64,000 nucleotides of DNA from assembly GCF_900188425.1 (NCBI RefSeq), contig NZ_FZON01000002.1, positions 1 through 64,000 of the forward strand, in the 5' to 3' direction. Positions 1-8,515 of this stretch are shown here, piece by piece. A program made the position numbers and the translations under genes. The notes beneath the pieces are model-generated. The model had not been told where the DNA came from, searched no databases, and was given only the letters and a program-made list of their open reading frames with translations. The number at the start of each line of letters is the position of its first letter. The first letter of the stretch is position 1. The DNA comes from Antarctobacter heliothermus (GTDB lineage: Bacteria; Pseudomonadota; Alphaproteobacteria; Rhodobacterales; Rhodobacteraceae).

Positions 1-251
1 TCAGGCTCGGCGGCCAAGCCGGTGATCTCGACCGGCAGGAAGAGAGTGTCATCCTTGGCACCACTGGACGCTTCGGCTTCGGCCGGCGCGAAACGCGGAT
101 CCCGCAGCCAGGTGAAGATCAGGTTCGAGTTCATCGCATACCGGCGCGCAACCTGCGCCACCGACACACCGGGCGCGCATGTTTGCCGGCAGATCGAGCG
201 TTTCTCCTCGTCAGACCAGAACCGCTTCTTCTGTCCCTTCATGCCCGTCAT
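1..251 (-). CDS. IS66-type transposase accessory protein (TnpA-like), partial
   Basis: An ORF reading leftward from ATG at 251 stays open to the window edge (83 codons). It encodes a basic helix-turn-helix protein: RFWSDEEKRSICRQT, then GVSVAQVARRYAMNSNLIFTW, which matches the first ORF of IS66-family elements (HTH_Tnp_1/IS3-like superfamily). In the family this small protein is needed for transposition with the two downstream ORFs, which would lie left of the window. The C-terminus is cut by the window edge, so intactness is unknown. No terminal inverted repeat could be fixed with confidence; an imperfect palindrome, GTCCAT and ATGGAC around TATCGATC, lies just upstream of the start. Confidence 0.7.
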   Translation of the reverse strand, partial: MTGMKGQKKRFWSDEEKRSICRQTCAPGVSVAQVARRYAMNSNLIFTWLRDPRFAPAEAEASSGAKDDTLFLPVEITGLAAEP

Positions 252-358
252 GGAGTGCCTCAAGATGTCCATTATCGATCATGGACATTATCGACAGCAG
301 AGGCTCACCGTCAGAGCGGTCACAACGGACGGATACTCTGAAACGAGGATCAACCCAG

Positions 359-907
359 ATGCAAATTGCATACACGATGGCGCCGGGTCAGGGGGATACG
401 GACCTCCTGCTTTTCCAGATTGCCGAAACGCTTGCGGCACGGGGACATGCGACCTGTGGCACGGTGCAGATCAACACCGAATGCGCAAACGGACCCTGTG
501 ACATGGATGTCAGCGTCTTGCCGGACGGTCCGGTCCTGCGCATTTCGCAGGATCTGGGTCAGGCGTCGCGGGGATGCCGGTTGGACCCGACCGTCCTGGA
601 AACAGCCGTTGGTCTGGTCGCATCCCGGCTACAGGCCGGTGTGGATATTCTGATCGTCAACAAATTCGGCAAACACGAGGCCGAAGGGCGCGGATTCAGA
701 ACGGTGATCGCAGATGCGATTGACCTTGAGATCCCTGTGCTGGTGGGGGTCAACTCCCTGAACCTTGCGCCGTTTCTTGAATTTGTCGGATCCGATGTGA
801 CAGCTCTTGAACCGTCTCAAGACACGATTCTGCAGTGGATCGAGTCAGCTTTGACACAGGCCAAGACCTCCGGCGATTGTCCGAAATCCTCTCGCACGGC
901 TGCCTGA
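359..907 (+). CDS. DUF2478-family protein
   Basis: The protein has 182 residues. It opens with MQIAYTMAPGQGDTD, carries a CGTVQIN segment and a central VDILIVNKFGKHEAEGRG block, then VLVGVNSL. This is the layout of the DUF2478 family, an uncharacterised P-loop-like fold often found near molybdenum or respiratory genes in Rhodobacterales; that context is family knowledge, not shown here. I chose ATG 359 because ACGAGGA lies just upstream and the family starts there; the reading frame stays open further upstream but without family similarity. It stands alone between the IS66 end and a convergent glycosylase-like gene. Biochemical role unknown. Confidence 0.72.
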   Translation: MQIAYTMAPGQGDTDLLLFQIAETLAARGHATCGTVQINTECANGPCDMDVSVLPDGPVLRISQDLGQASRGCRLDPTVLETAVGLVASRLQAGVDILIVNKFGKHEAEGRGFRTVIADAIDLEIPVLVGVNSLNLAPFLEFVGSDVTALEPSQDTILQWIESALTQAKTSGDCPKSSRTAA

Positions 908-963
908 GGCGTAGGGGGTGTCGGACGGCTGGCACTGGCGGTTGCACAATGCGGCAGGACGGG

Positions 964-2160
964 TCAGGCGCGTAGCCACCCGTCCGCGAACGCGATGTCG
1001 TCGGTTGCCGCCAGATGTGCGACCCGCTCCAGTTCGGCGCGCACTCCTGCGGTGCGTGCCTTGCCCATGCGGATGCCGGGTTCTGGCCAGAATGCCTGAA
1101 CCTGCAAGACCTTGCCACGACGTTTGGCGTCTATTCGCCCGATCAGGCGGTCGCCCTGCATCACCGGAAAGACATAGTATCCATAGCGCCGTTTGGGTTC
1201 AGGCACGAAGATCTCGATGCGGTAGTGAAACCCGAACAGCCGTTCGGCCCGTGCACGATCCCGTAGCGCCGGATCAAAGGGTGACAGCAGACGGATACGC
1301 GATGACGGGTCCGGCAGGGACGCGATCTGGTCAAGAGTGGCCTCGGTGGTAAAGCCGTCCCGACGCGTCCCGTCGCACAGTTCGATGTCCACCGCGATGA
1401 TGTGACCAGAGGCAAGTGCCTGCGCGCACCATTTTCTGGCTTCGTCACGGGTCACGATGTCGAAGAAGGCTGCTAGCTCTCCGCTTGTGCCAAAGCCCAG
1501 CCGGGTCAGCGCCTCGGACATCGCCCAATCCACGGTTTCGGCCGTAGTGGGACGGGCGTTCAAACGCTCGGCGGGGATCACCCGTTCGCTAAGATCGTAG
1601 AATTTCCGAAACCCTGTGCGGTAACAGATCGCCAGCCGACCGGACCGCCACAGAAATTCCAGCGCCGTCTTGGACGGGTGCCAGTCCCACCACCCGGTTG
1701 ACCCCTTTTTCTCGTGGGTGCCAACATCCTGCGAGCAGGTCGGACCGTTGTCCGACACATGGCGCAGGACCGTGTCAATCTCGGCCATCCAACCATCGCG
1801 CCGGCCTTGTGGCCAGCGCGCCTGCATACGCGCCTCGTCGCGCGCAAACTTCAGCCGCCACATCGGATAACTGGGCATCGGGATGATCGCGGCGTCGTGG
1901 GTCCAATGTTCGAACGCCGTGCGGTGCCGCGCGACAAGATGCTCCAACGCCTTTGGCCGGTACTGTCCGCGCCGGGACCACAGGATCAGGTCATGCGCGC
2001 GGGCCAGCGTGTTGACGCTGTCGACCTGAACAAACCCAAGATCATGCAACACCTGATCAAGATCGCCGCCTTTGCCGGGTCCAGAGCCGGGTCGCAACAA
2101 CAGGTGCCGGTCCAGAAACAGGCGACGGGCGGTCTGGTTGTCCAAAAAGGGGTGAGTCAT
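964..2160 (-). CDS. YcaQ/AlkX-type winged-helix DNA glycosylase family protein
   Basis: This 398-residue protein belongs to the HTH_42 (formerly DUF1006) family that includes E. coli YcaQ, an interstrand-crosslink DNA glycosylase. The N-terminal part has the family's catalytic QxD signature as FVQVDSV followed by RAHDLILWSR; the middle has WWDWHPSKTALEFLWRSG; the C-terminus has LLSPFDPALRDRARAERLFGF and KRRYGYYVFPVMQGDRLIGRID, all typical. The start is placed at ATG 2160 (MTHPFLDNQTAR) rather than further upstream because the family begins near this point. It is a monocistronic gene convergent with the DUF2478 gene. Activity on crosslinks is a family inference. Confidence 0.85.
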   Translation of the reverse strand: MTHPFLDNQTARRLFLDRHLLLRPGSGPGKGGDLDQVLHDLGFVQVDSVNTLARAHDLILWSRRGQYRPKALEHLVARHRTAFEHWTHDAAIIPMPSYPMWRLKFARDEARMQARWPQGRRDGWMAEIDTVLRHVSDNGPTCSQDVGTHEKKGSTGWWDWHPSKTALEFLWRSGRLAICYRTGFRKFYDLSERVIPAERLNARPTTAETVDWAMSEALTRLGFGTSGELAAFFDIVTRDEARKWCAQALASGHIIAVDIELCDGTRRDGFTTEATLDQIASLPDPSSRIRLLSPFDPALRDRARAERLFGFHYRIEIFVPEPKRRYGYYVFPVMQGDRLIGRIDAKRRGKVLQVQAFWPEPGIRMGKARTAGVRAELERVAHLAATDDIAFADGWLRA

Positions 2161-2244
2161 CGGGTCACCGTACCGCGAAAGCGCGCCGCGCACAGGGAAA
2201 TCTCGGCGGTTTGTGACGGTGAGGAAAGGCCGCAGGCGTGGCGG

Positions 2245-3123
2245 TCAACCGCTGCTCTTAGAGGCGCGGGCCTGCACGCTTGCCAGCAGAAATTTCAGTG
2301 TTGCCCGCCCCTTGAGTTCGTCTTCCCCCGCTTCGGCGGCCAGCGCCTCAAGGTCCAGAATCCCGATCAGATCGGGCTTTCGCAGGGTGATACACCCCGT
2401 ATCGGCAAGCGCATGAAACGCACGGCTGATCGACTCCGGGCGGGTGCCCAGCAGATGCGCCAGATCCGTCCGGTTGATCGGAACCACGACGTCCAGTGCC
2501 GTGCCGCGTGCCCTCAGCAGGTTGTCCGTGGTGGCAAACCGGGTGCAGAGCACCAACAGAAACCCGGCCAACCGTTCCCTGATCCGGGGCGTGCCAAGAA
2601 TGATCATCCAGTCGCGCGCACGGTCCAGTTCAGTGAGAACGCTCACCAGAACCAACCGGTCCAGTTCCGGCGACTGCGCCAACAGCGTCTCAAAGGGGGC
2701 ACGGCGAAAGGCGCAGACTTCGGCATCGGTGGCAGCCTCTATGGCAACGTCCAGAGTCCCCCCCAGCACCCGTCCGAACATGTCGCCCTCAACCAGCAGC
2801 CCCACGATGTGCTGTCGTCCGTCCTGCAGTGTCTTCTGCATTCGCAGAACACCGTGCTGAACGCAGCCGACAAATCCGGGTTCTTCCCCTGCTTCGGCGA
2901 TTGCCTGCCCGGCGGTGTATCGGCGCAGCGTGCAGATGCTGCGCAAGGCTTCGACCGTGTCTTGTGGCAGCGCGGTTCCATGTGTGAGCCTGTCGAGACT
3001 ACAGACCGCGTTTTGACTCGCATTCGATTGGTTTGGCGAAACAAGTTCTCCACTTGTTATCGGGAGGTGTGAAACACCACCCGACCTGAAAAAGATCAAC
3101 AGCCCCCTAGGTTCAGCAATCAA
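2245..3123 (-). CDS. Crp/Fnr-family transcriptional regulator without the N-terminal Fe-S cysteines
   Basis: The protein has a cyclic-nucleotide-type beta-roll (about residues 66-160: GQAIAEAGEEPGFVGCVQHG, LLVEGDMFG), a dimerisation helix and a C-terminal winged HTH with the FNR-like recognition helix PESISRAF. Its E..SR pattern predicts TTGAT-type half sites. One cysteine aligns with FNR Cys122 (DAEVCAF), but the N-terminal C-x2-C-x7-C group is missing; only one cysteine occurs early. The start is uncertain: the longest reading begins with TTG at 3123, no ATG follows until the beta-roll, and palindromic DNA lies inside the first 30 codons, so the true start may be a rarer codon further in. 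Divergent from the FNR-like gene at 3264. Confidence 0.8.
   Translation of the reverse strand: MIAEPRGLLIFFRSGGVSHLPITSGELVSPNQSNASQNAVCSLDRLTHGTALPQDTVEALRSICTLRRYTAGQAIAEAGEEPGFVGCVQHGVLRMQKTLQDGRQHIVGLLVEGDMFGRVLGGTLDVAIEAATDAEVCAFRRAPFETLLAQSPELDRLVLVSVLTELDRARDWMIILGTPRIRERLAGFLLVLCTRFATTDNLLRARGTALDVVVPINRTDLAHLLGTRPESISRAFHALADTGCITLRKPDLIGILDLEALAAEAGEDELKGRATLKFLLASVQARASKSSG
3040..3099. promoter_or_regulatory. Palindromic sites between two Crp/Fnr genes
   Basis: Three dyads cluster here: AACAAG-N7-CTTGTT (3040-3058), GGTGT-GAA-ACACC (3066-3078) and CTGAA-N4-ATCAA (3086-3099), the last matching 8 of 10 defined positions of the FNR box TTGAT-N4-ATCAA. They overlap the first codons of the leftward regulator if its TTG start is correct. 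Regulation by either Crp/Fnr protein is inference. Confidence 0.4.
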
Positions 3124-3263
3124 TCCGTCCCGTCAACCCCTGGCAAGGAGCGATTTTTTGGGGGTGAGAAACAAGTGCGGTCGTTTGCATGTGTTTCTCT
3201 TTCCCGATCAGTGGTATCACACGGTCCTCTGCCGATCTTGCCCCGGCATTCGGCGGCGGACAC

Positions 3264-4085
3264 ATGGCAATCTTTCACCCTTCGTTTCGGGGCCTCATGG
3301 CGGGAACTGGTTTGAAAACGGATACAGACAAGATGCCTGTCGGCCCGGGTTGCACGGACTGCAACCTGACCGACAAGGCGTTTTGCGGGACTGGGTCGTC
3401 TGACGGTCTTGCCTTGACCAACGGTCAGGCGAGTCTGCGCCGGTTCAAGCCGGGCGAAACCGTTCTGGCCGAGGGGCGTGCGCCAGCATTTGCCGGCAGT
3501 CTGTGCAGTGGTTTCCTGCGGCGGGTCCGTGTGAACAGGGACGGACGGCGCAATCTGATAGAGGTCATGCGTCCGGGTGATCTGTTGGGCGTTGTGGAAA
3601 GCGGGCCGCTCGATTTTGCGGTCGAGGCCGTGACTGAAGTAGACATCTGCGTGTTCGATGTGGCTGATCTGCATCGACGTATGCATGGTAACCGGACCCT
3701 GCGGCAGCACATTCTGGCCCATCTCCAGGTCCGCCAGGAACGTCAGTTGCAAGCGATCTGGCTGCGGGGCGCCCTGACCAGCCGTGAACGGATTCTGGCA
3801 TTTCTGCTGCATGCCACCGAATTCATGCCGGTCGAGCCGCAACCGGATGGCGGTGTCATTGTCACCATGGTGCTCACGCGCCGTGACTGGGCCGATCTGG
3901 CAAGCACCACCCAGGAAACGATCTGCCGTCTGCTGGGTGAGCTGTCGCAAGACGGTCTGGTGATGCCGGATGGACCACACCGCTACCGGATCGCCGATAT
4001 CGCCGCACTTGCGAAACTGGCCGGACTGGACAGCAACACCCTGGGTCCGTGGACAGACCACGCCTCACGGTTTGCCGCCGAGTGA
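3264..4085 (+). CDS. FNR/FnrL-like oxygen-sensing Crp/Fnr regulator
   Basis: This Crp/Fnr protein carries the complete cysteine set of oxygen-sensing FNR proteins: CTDCNLTDKAFC near the N-terminus (C-x2-C-x7-C) and a fourth cysteine in EVDICVFDVADL, the FNR Cys122 position. In characterised FNR these ligate a [4Fe-4S] cluster that breaks in oxygen. The beta-roll (EGRAPAFAGSLCSG, MRPGDLLGVV) and winged HTH follow; the recognition helix is TTQETICRLL, the FNR E..SR motif with Ser replaced by Cys. ATG 3264 has GGCGGA upstream; ATG 3297 is an alternative that would put the first cysteine at residue 19, and ATG 3189 is less likely. It is divergent from the cysteine-poor paralogue. Confidence 0.83.
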   Translation: MAIFHPSFRGLMAGTGLKTDTDKMPVGPGCTDCNLTDKAFCGTGSSDGLALTNGQASLRRFKPGETVLAEGRAPAFAGSLCSGFLRRVRVNRDGRRNLIEVMRPGDLLGVVESGPLDFAVEAVTEVDICVFDVADLHRRMHGNRTLRQHILAHLQVRQERQLQAIWLRGALTSRERILAFLLHATEFMPVEPQPDGGVIVTMVLTRRDWADLASTTQETICRLLGELSQDGLVMPDGPHRYRIADIAALAKLAGLDSNTLGPWTDHASRFAAE

Positions 4086-4170
4086 GTACCCGCCATTGCC
4101 GCCGGTCAGCGGGGCAGGGGGCTCCGACATCATAGTCGGCAAACCGATCCTGTCCGGCTTGGCATGGCTG

Positions 4171-5220
4171 TCAGTCCCGGGCGCGCTGAAGCATCCCGAA
4201 CAGGTCACGCGGATCGTCGGGATCGGCGATCATGTCCAGATCGGTGAAGAACGCAGTGCCTTCGATCGCGGCCAGCACATAAGACAGGGCGCTGAAATCC
4301 TCGATGGCAAAGCCGACGCTGTCGAACAGGGTGATTTGACGCGCCGCCGTGCGACCCGGAACCTGACCGGCGATGACCTGCCACAGTTCTGTCACCGCAT
4401 GGTCGGGGTCAAGCTGCTGGATCTCGCCCTCCACCCGCGTCTGCGGCGGGTACTCCACAAAGATCTCAGACCGCAGCAGGATGTCGCGGTGCAGTTCCGT
4501 CTTGCCGGGACAGTCACCGCCGATGGCGTTGATGTGGACGCCGCTGCCGACCATGTTGTCGGTCAGAATGGTGGCGTACTGCTTGTCGGCGGTGCAGGTG
4601 GTGATGATCTGTGCCCCTTCCAGCGCCTCTTCAGCGCTGCGGCAGGTCACAACCGTCAGACCGCGCTGGGCAAGGTTTGCCGCGCAACGATCCGTCGCCG
4701 CCGGATCGACGTCATACAGGCGCACCGTGTCGATGCCGCAGATCGCCTTGAAGGCGATGCACTGGAATTCGGACTGGGCACCATTGCCGATCATCGCCAT
4801 GGTCGTTGCCCCCTGCGGGGCCAGATGTTTCGCCGCCATGGCCGAGGTCGCCGCCGTGCGCAGCGCCGTCAGCAGCGTCATCTCGCTCAGCAGTTTCGGA
4901 TAGCCGGTGTCCACATCCGCCAGGAGGCCAAAGGCGGTCACGGTCTGCAACCCGGCCTTCATGTTCTTTGGGTGGCCGTTGACGTATTTGAACCCGTACA
5001 TCTCACCGTCCGATGTCGGCATCAGTTCGATCACGCCGACATCGGAATGCGAGGCGACGCGCGGCGTCTTGTCGAACAGCTCCCATCGGCGAAAATCATC
5101 CTCGATCCGGGCGGCGAGGTCGGTCAGGACCGTTTCGATCCCAAGGTGATGCACGAGGCGCATCATGTTCTCGACAGAGACAAACGGCACATAGGCCAGT
5201 TCAGAGGGCAGGGGGGACAT
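4171..5220 (-). CDS. ocd: Ornithine cyclodeaminase
   Basis: This 349-residue protein of the ornithine cyclodeaminase/mu-crystallin family would convert L-ornithine to L-proline and ammonia in the cytoplasm with bound NAD. Signatures include FKYVNGHPKN, the family's substrate-loop region, and MAMIGNGAQSEFQ followed by VRLYDVDP, the dinucleotide-binding turn. The GDCPGKTEL and VEYPPQTRVEGEIQQL blocks are typical of the ornithine-specific branch rather than alanine dehydrogenase. It is the last gene of a leftward operon, 10 bp after arginase, and receives the ornithine made by the two upstream enzymes. Confidence 0.9.
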   Translation of the reverse strand: MSPLPSELAYVPFVSVENMMRLVHHLGIETVLTDLAARIEDDFRRWELFDKTPRVASHSDVGVIELMPTSDGEMYGFKYVNGHPKNMKAGLQTVTAFGLLADVDTGYPKLLSEMTLLTALRTAATSAMAAKHLAPQGATTMAMIGNGAQSEFQCIAFKAICGIDTVRLYDVDPAATDRCAANLAQRGLTVVTCRSAEEALEGAQIITTCTADKQYATILTDNMVGSGVHINAIGGDCPGKTELHRDILLRSEIFVEYPPQTRVEGEIQQLDPDHAVTELWQVIAGQVPGRTAARQITLFDSVGFAIEDFSALSYVLAAIEGTAFFTDLDMIADPDDPRDLFGMLQRARD

Positions 5221-5230
5221 GGTATGTCTT

Positions 5231-6160
5231 TCAATAGCTACGGGTGGGGCGGTCCAGCACCTGCCGACCGAACAGGCTGGCGGTGAGGTCCAGCATCAGG
5301 CGGGCGGTGAGGCCGCGAATATCCAGAAAGGGGTTCAGTTCCACGAGGTCGAGTGACGTGACGAGCCCGCAGTCGTGCAGGATCTCCATCGCCAGATGCG
5401 CCTCACGAAAGGTGGCTCCGCCGGGAACGGTGGTGCCGACGGCGGGGGCGATCTCGGGGTCGATGAAATCCACGTCAAGGCTGACATGCAGCAATCCGTT
5501 GGCGGCGGCGACGCGGTCCAGGAACTCTTTCAGCAGTGCCGCGATGCCGTGTTCGTCGATGGCGCGCATGTCATGGGCGGTGACGTCGGACGCCCGCAAC
5601 AGATCCCGTTCGACCCCGTCGACAGAGCGCAGGCCGATGATGCAGACGTTGTGCGGATCGATGCTGGCCGGCAGCGGCCCGCCCAGCACAGTGTCGAACC
5701 CGTCCAGACCGCAGGCAAAGGCCAGTGGTGTGCCGTGCAGGTTGCCGCTGGGCGAGGATTCCAGCGTGTTGAAATCCGCATGGGCATCCAGCCAGAGCAC
5801 GAATTGCGGGCGGCCCAGATCCGCTGCGGCAGCGGCGTGGCCCGTCACCGTCCCCATGGACAGGGCGTGGTCACCGCCCATGTAGATTGGCAAGGCGGGT
5901 CCGCGCGCCAGCTCATGCGCGTGGCGGTGCAGGCTGCGGGTCCATCCGGCCACTTCTGGCAGAGCCTTGAGATGGGAAAAGGGGGCGTCGATCGGCCCGG
6001 TGTCATCCGGCACTGCATCGCCCAGATCGGTCACGGTGTGACCAAGGGCGCGCAGATCCTCCGCCAGTCCGGCGGTACGATAGGCCGCCGGTCCCATGGC
6101 ACAGCCACGGCGTCCGGCCCCGGCCTCGATGGGGGCGCCCAGAAGGACAATCTCGGTCAT
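5231..6160 (-). CDS. rocF: Arginase
   Basis: The protein has 309 residues with the manganese-site signatures of the ureohydrolase family in order: GGDHALSMG, WLDAHADFN and SLDVDFIDP. The spacing and NLHGTPLAFACG between them fit arginase (L-arginine to ornithine and urea) better than agmatinase. The start codon overlaps the ctlX stop by 4 bp (ATGA), which implies translational coupling, and ornithine cyclodeaminase follows 10 bp later. The three genes form one route from citrulline or arginine to proline. Confidence 0.92.
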   Translation of the reverse strand: MTEIVLLGAPIEAGAGRRGCAMGPAAYRTAGLAEDLRALGHTVTDLGDAVPDDTGPIDAPFSHLKALPEVAGWTRSLHRHAHELARGPALPIYMGGDHALSMGTVTGHAAAAADLGRPQFVLWLDAHADFNTLESSPSGNLHGTPLAFACGLDGFDTVLGGPLPASIDPHNVCIIGLRSVDGVERDLLRASDVTAHDMRAIDEHGIAALLKEFLDRVAAANGLLHVSLDVDFIDPEIAPAVGTTVPGGATFREAHLAMEILHDCGLVTSLDLVELNPFLDIRGLTARLMLDLTASLFGRQVLDRPTRSY

Positions 6161-7119
6161 TGGTTTGCTCCTGTCGGGATTTCTGTTCTGGTGGGGCGGG
6201 GGCTCAGGTGCAGACCCGCGATCATGCAGCGCACCGATCCGCCCGCCATTTCAATGGTGGGAATGTCCAGCGGCAAGAAGGTGACATGGCGTTCCAGCCG
6301 CGCTCGTTGGTCCGCATTCAAGGCCCCAAGCGCGCGGGACGACAACGCGAGAACCGGGCCATTGTGTCCATGCAATTCAATCGCGTTCCCGGCAAAGGCG
6401 GCGATCTGGTCATACGTCAGGTCGATCACGTCGCGTTCTCCCCGGCGCAGGCGCTCCGCCACGTCGCGGCGACGGGCCGCATCGGGGATCGTCTCCAGCC
6501 CGATCAGGGCGAAATCCGTGCCGATGCACATCAATACGTTGGTGTGATAGATCGGCTGCCCGCCCGCGTCGACGGCGTCAAAGACGATGGGTTCATAGTT
6601 GAAATGGGTGCAGAACCGTTCCAGCAGGATCTCACTGGTGCGGCGCGACCGGGCGGCATAGGCCACGCGTTCCAGATGGTCGATCACCATGGCCCCGGTG
6701 CCTTCGAGGAACAGACAGTCCTGTTCCAAGCCGGAATAATCAATGATGTCCTGAACACGGTAGTGCTGTTTCAGCAGGTCCAGCACGTCCTGACGGCGCT
6801 CTGCACGGCGGTTGGGTGAATACATCGGATAAACGGCCACATGCCCGCCCGCGTGGGTCGAAAACCAGTTGTTGGGAAAGACAGAGTCCGGTGTCGCGGT
6901 GCCGGTATCCTCAAACAGATGGACATTGACCCCGACCGCACGCAAGGCCTCGGCGGCATGGGTCACTTCGTCATGGGCCGTCTGCGCGATGCGGTTCCCG
7001 GACGTGTCCGCCGGCCGCGACTGAAAATGGTTGTCGCGCACGGTTTCCGCGTTGGGCGTAAAGTGATGGGGTCTGATCATGACGACAGACGCGGGCGCCT
7101 GAAGCGAGGTTTTCGGCAT
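6157..7119 (-). CDS. ctlX: Citrulline utilization hydrolase CtlX
   Basis: This is a pentein-fold (amidinotransferase superfamily) enzyme of the CtlX group, expected to hydrolyse citrulline to ornithine. The N-terminal PASVVMIRPHHFTPNAET, then TPDSVFPNNWFSTH, FLEGTGAMV and YHTNVLMCIG are group hallmarks. The catalytic cysteine is probably the one in AGGSVRCMIAGLHL near the C-terminus. I prefer ATG 7119 (MPKTSLQ); the frame extends to a TTG at 7146 without any family similarity. It is the first gene of the leftward citrulline/arginine operon, divergent from the Lrp-type regulator at 7263. Confidence 0.85.
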   Translation of the reverse strand: MPKTSLQAPASVVMIRPHHFTPNAETVRDNHFQSRPADTSGNRIAQTAHDEVTHAAEALRAVGVNVHLFEDTGTATPDSVFPNNWFSTHAGGHVAVYPMYSPNRRAERRQDVLDLLKQHYRVQDIIDYSGLEQDCLFLEGTGAMVIDHLERVAYAARSRRTSEILLERFCTHFNYEPIVFDAVDAGGQPIYHTNVLMCIGTDFALIGLETIPDAARRRDVAERLRRGERDVIDLTYDQIAAFAGNAIELHGHNGPVLALSSRALGALNADQRARLERHVTFLPLDIPTIEMAGGSVRCMIAGLHLSPRPTRTEIPTGANQ

Positions 7120-7190
7120 GGTGGAACTGTCCGTTTGTGCAGGCAAAGGCGGGGATGCAGCCCTCTCAGGCTAGAGCGTGCGCTTGCCGA

Positions 7191-7242
7191 TTTGCATTGC
7201 CTTCTTGATGTTTTTGCGTCCTATGATTGTGCAAATTGCAAA
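7191..7242. promoter_or_regulatory. Probable Lrp-type operator region between ctlX and its regulator
   Basis: The divergent gap holds TTTGCA at 7191-7196 and two TGCAAA copies at 7230-7235 and 7237-7242, facing each other in an AT-rich stretch that contrasts with the GC-rich surroundings. Lrp/AsnC proteins bind such spaced inverted half sites. That the adjacent regulator binds here is inference. Confidence 0.45.
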
Positions 7243-7262
7243 CTCTGACAGCGCAAAGTGAT

Positions 7263-7688
7263 ATGCAACTCTTCGATGACCTCGACAAACGGCTGATTGC
7301 CATCCTGCGTGAGGACGGGCGCGCGCCGGTGTCCAAACTTGCCAATGTGCTGGGCGTCACGCGGGCGACCGTGCAAAACCGGCTGGACCGGCTGATCGAC
7401 AGTGGCGCGGTGCTGGGCTTTACCATTCGCGCGAGGGAAGAGTACGGACCGGACGTGGTGCGCGCCATCATGATGATCGAGGTGTCAGGTCAGTCCACCA
7501 CGCGCGTGATCCGCAGCCTGCGGGGCATCGCCGCCCTTCGACAGTTGCATTCGACCAATGGCAAATGGGATCTGGTGGCGGAACTCAGCGCCGAAAGCCT
7601 GGCGGATTTCGACCGGGTGCTGCGGGACGTGCGCGGCATTCCCGGCATCACCAACAGCGAAACCTCTATCCTGCTCAGCACGGTTTGA
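7263..7688 (+). CDS. Lrp/AsnC-family transcriptional regulator
   Basis: This 141-residue protein has an N-terminal helix-turn-helix (LDKRLIAILREDGRAPVSKL, then GVTRATVQNRLDRL) and a C-terminal RAM/ligand-binding domain ending GITNSETSILLSTV. ATG 7263 was chosen over the in-frame TTG at 7227 because the family starts with the D-x-LD-LI motif a few residues in. It is divergent from the ctlX-rocF-ocd operon, and the family usually responds to an amino acid; arginine, citrulline or ornithine are the natural candidates (inference). Confidence 0.88.
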   Translation: MQLFDDLDKRLIAILREDGRAPVSKLANVLGVTRATVQNRLDRLIDSGAVLGFTIRAREEYGPDVVRAIMMIEVSGQSTTRVIRSLRGIAALRQLHSTNGKWDLVAELSAESLADFDRVLRDVRGIPGITNSETSILLSTV

Positions 7689-7746
7689 GACGAAGCGACA
7701 AGATCTGGCAGGGGCGTCTGGCTGCGCCGAACCTGCCATGGCAAGA

Positions 7747-8130
7747 TCAGAACATCCCATTTTCGTTTGCGCTGGATCGGGGCAGTTCCTGCAAGACGTC
7801 CCAGTGTTCAACAATCTTGCCCGCCGCATCGAGGCGGAAGATGTCGATGCCTGCGTATTCCAGCCCGCCGGGCCAAATCTGGTGGCAATGCAATATGACG
7901 TGGTCGCCTTCGGCAAAGGCGCGTTTCACCTTGACCTGTTTGCCCGGATATTTGGCTGCCATACGTTCGAAATAGTCGATGAACCCCTGCTTGCCGCTGA
8001 CGACATGTGGATTGTGCTGGATGTAGTCGTCGCCTGCAAAGCGTTCGATCGCCATGGCGGGTTGGCAGGCGTTGAACATCATCTCGTAAAACGCAATCAC
8101 GTCGCGTTTTCTGGTTCCAAGATCAGGCAT
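7747..8130 (-). CDS. SnoaL/NTF2-like protein
   Basis: The 127-residue protein matches the SnoaL-like ester-cyclase/steroid-isomerase fold: VIAFYEMMFNACQP, DDYIQHNPHVVSGKQGFIDYF, then HVILHCHQ and DIFRLDAAGKIVEHWDVLQ, the last strand being the most conserved family block. ATG 8130 has GGGAG 10 bp upstream; the longer upstream frame lacks similarity. It stands alone, convergent with the Lrp gene. Substrate unknown. Confidence 0.82.
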   Translation of the reverse strand: MPDLGTRKRDVIAFYEMMFNACQPAMAIERFAGDDYIQHNPHVVSGKQGFIDYFERMAAKYPGKQVKVKRAFAEGDHVILHCHQIWPGGLEYAGIDIFRLDAAGKIVEHWDVLQELPRSSANENGMF

Positions 8131-8515
8131 TGTGAAGCTCCCGGGATACACGGTGATCCGTCCTGCGATTTGGTCTACGACGGCGACTGTGTAGAGATCC
8201 CCGCGCGCCTCCCGCACGCGTATCTCTACAAAGGTCGGTTCTGGTCAATCTTGAGAAAGTCACGTCGACGTATACCCCTACGACACCGGAAAGCGCGACG
8301 AAACCAGACAGCAGCGCCGATCTTCAGAAAGTTCAGGGACGGATCAGGTGGTCACTACGCGGAACGTGGCGATCGGCTCGTCGGTCACGCGGGCAAGGGA
8401 TTAAAGTTTTATCCCAAGGCATTTGAGTTCCTCAAAATGACAAAGCAGGGCTTGTGGCGCGGCATCAAGCGCCCCTAGACTCGGACGATAATTATAGGGA
8501 GTCCCGAGGAGCAGG
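8131..8515. other. Intergenic region upstream of amiC
   Basis: No gene is seen in this 385-bp gap. Its right end holds an AT-rich element, TAATTATA near 8490, and a GAGGAGCAGG ribosome-binding site for amiC, so the promoter of the sensor genes probably lies here. It also marks the left edge of the amide/nitrile module. Confidence 0.45.

Noticed and set aside
8131-8515. A displaced copy of the tRNA-Val 3' end as left attachment site of the amide module
   Set aside because: No match to the tRNA T-arm or acceptor sequence was found by eye.
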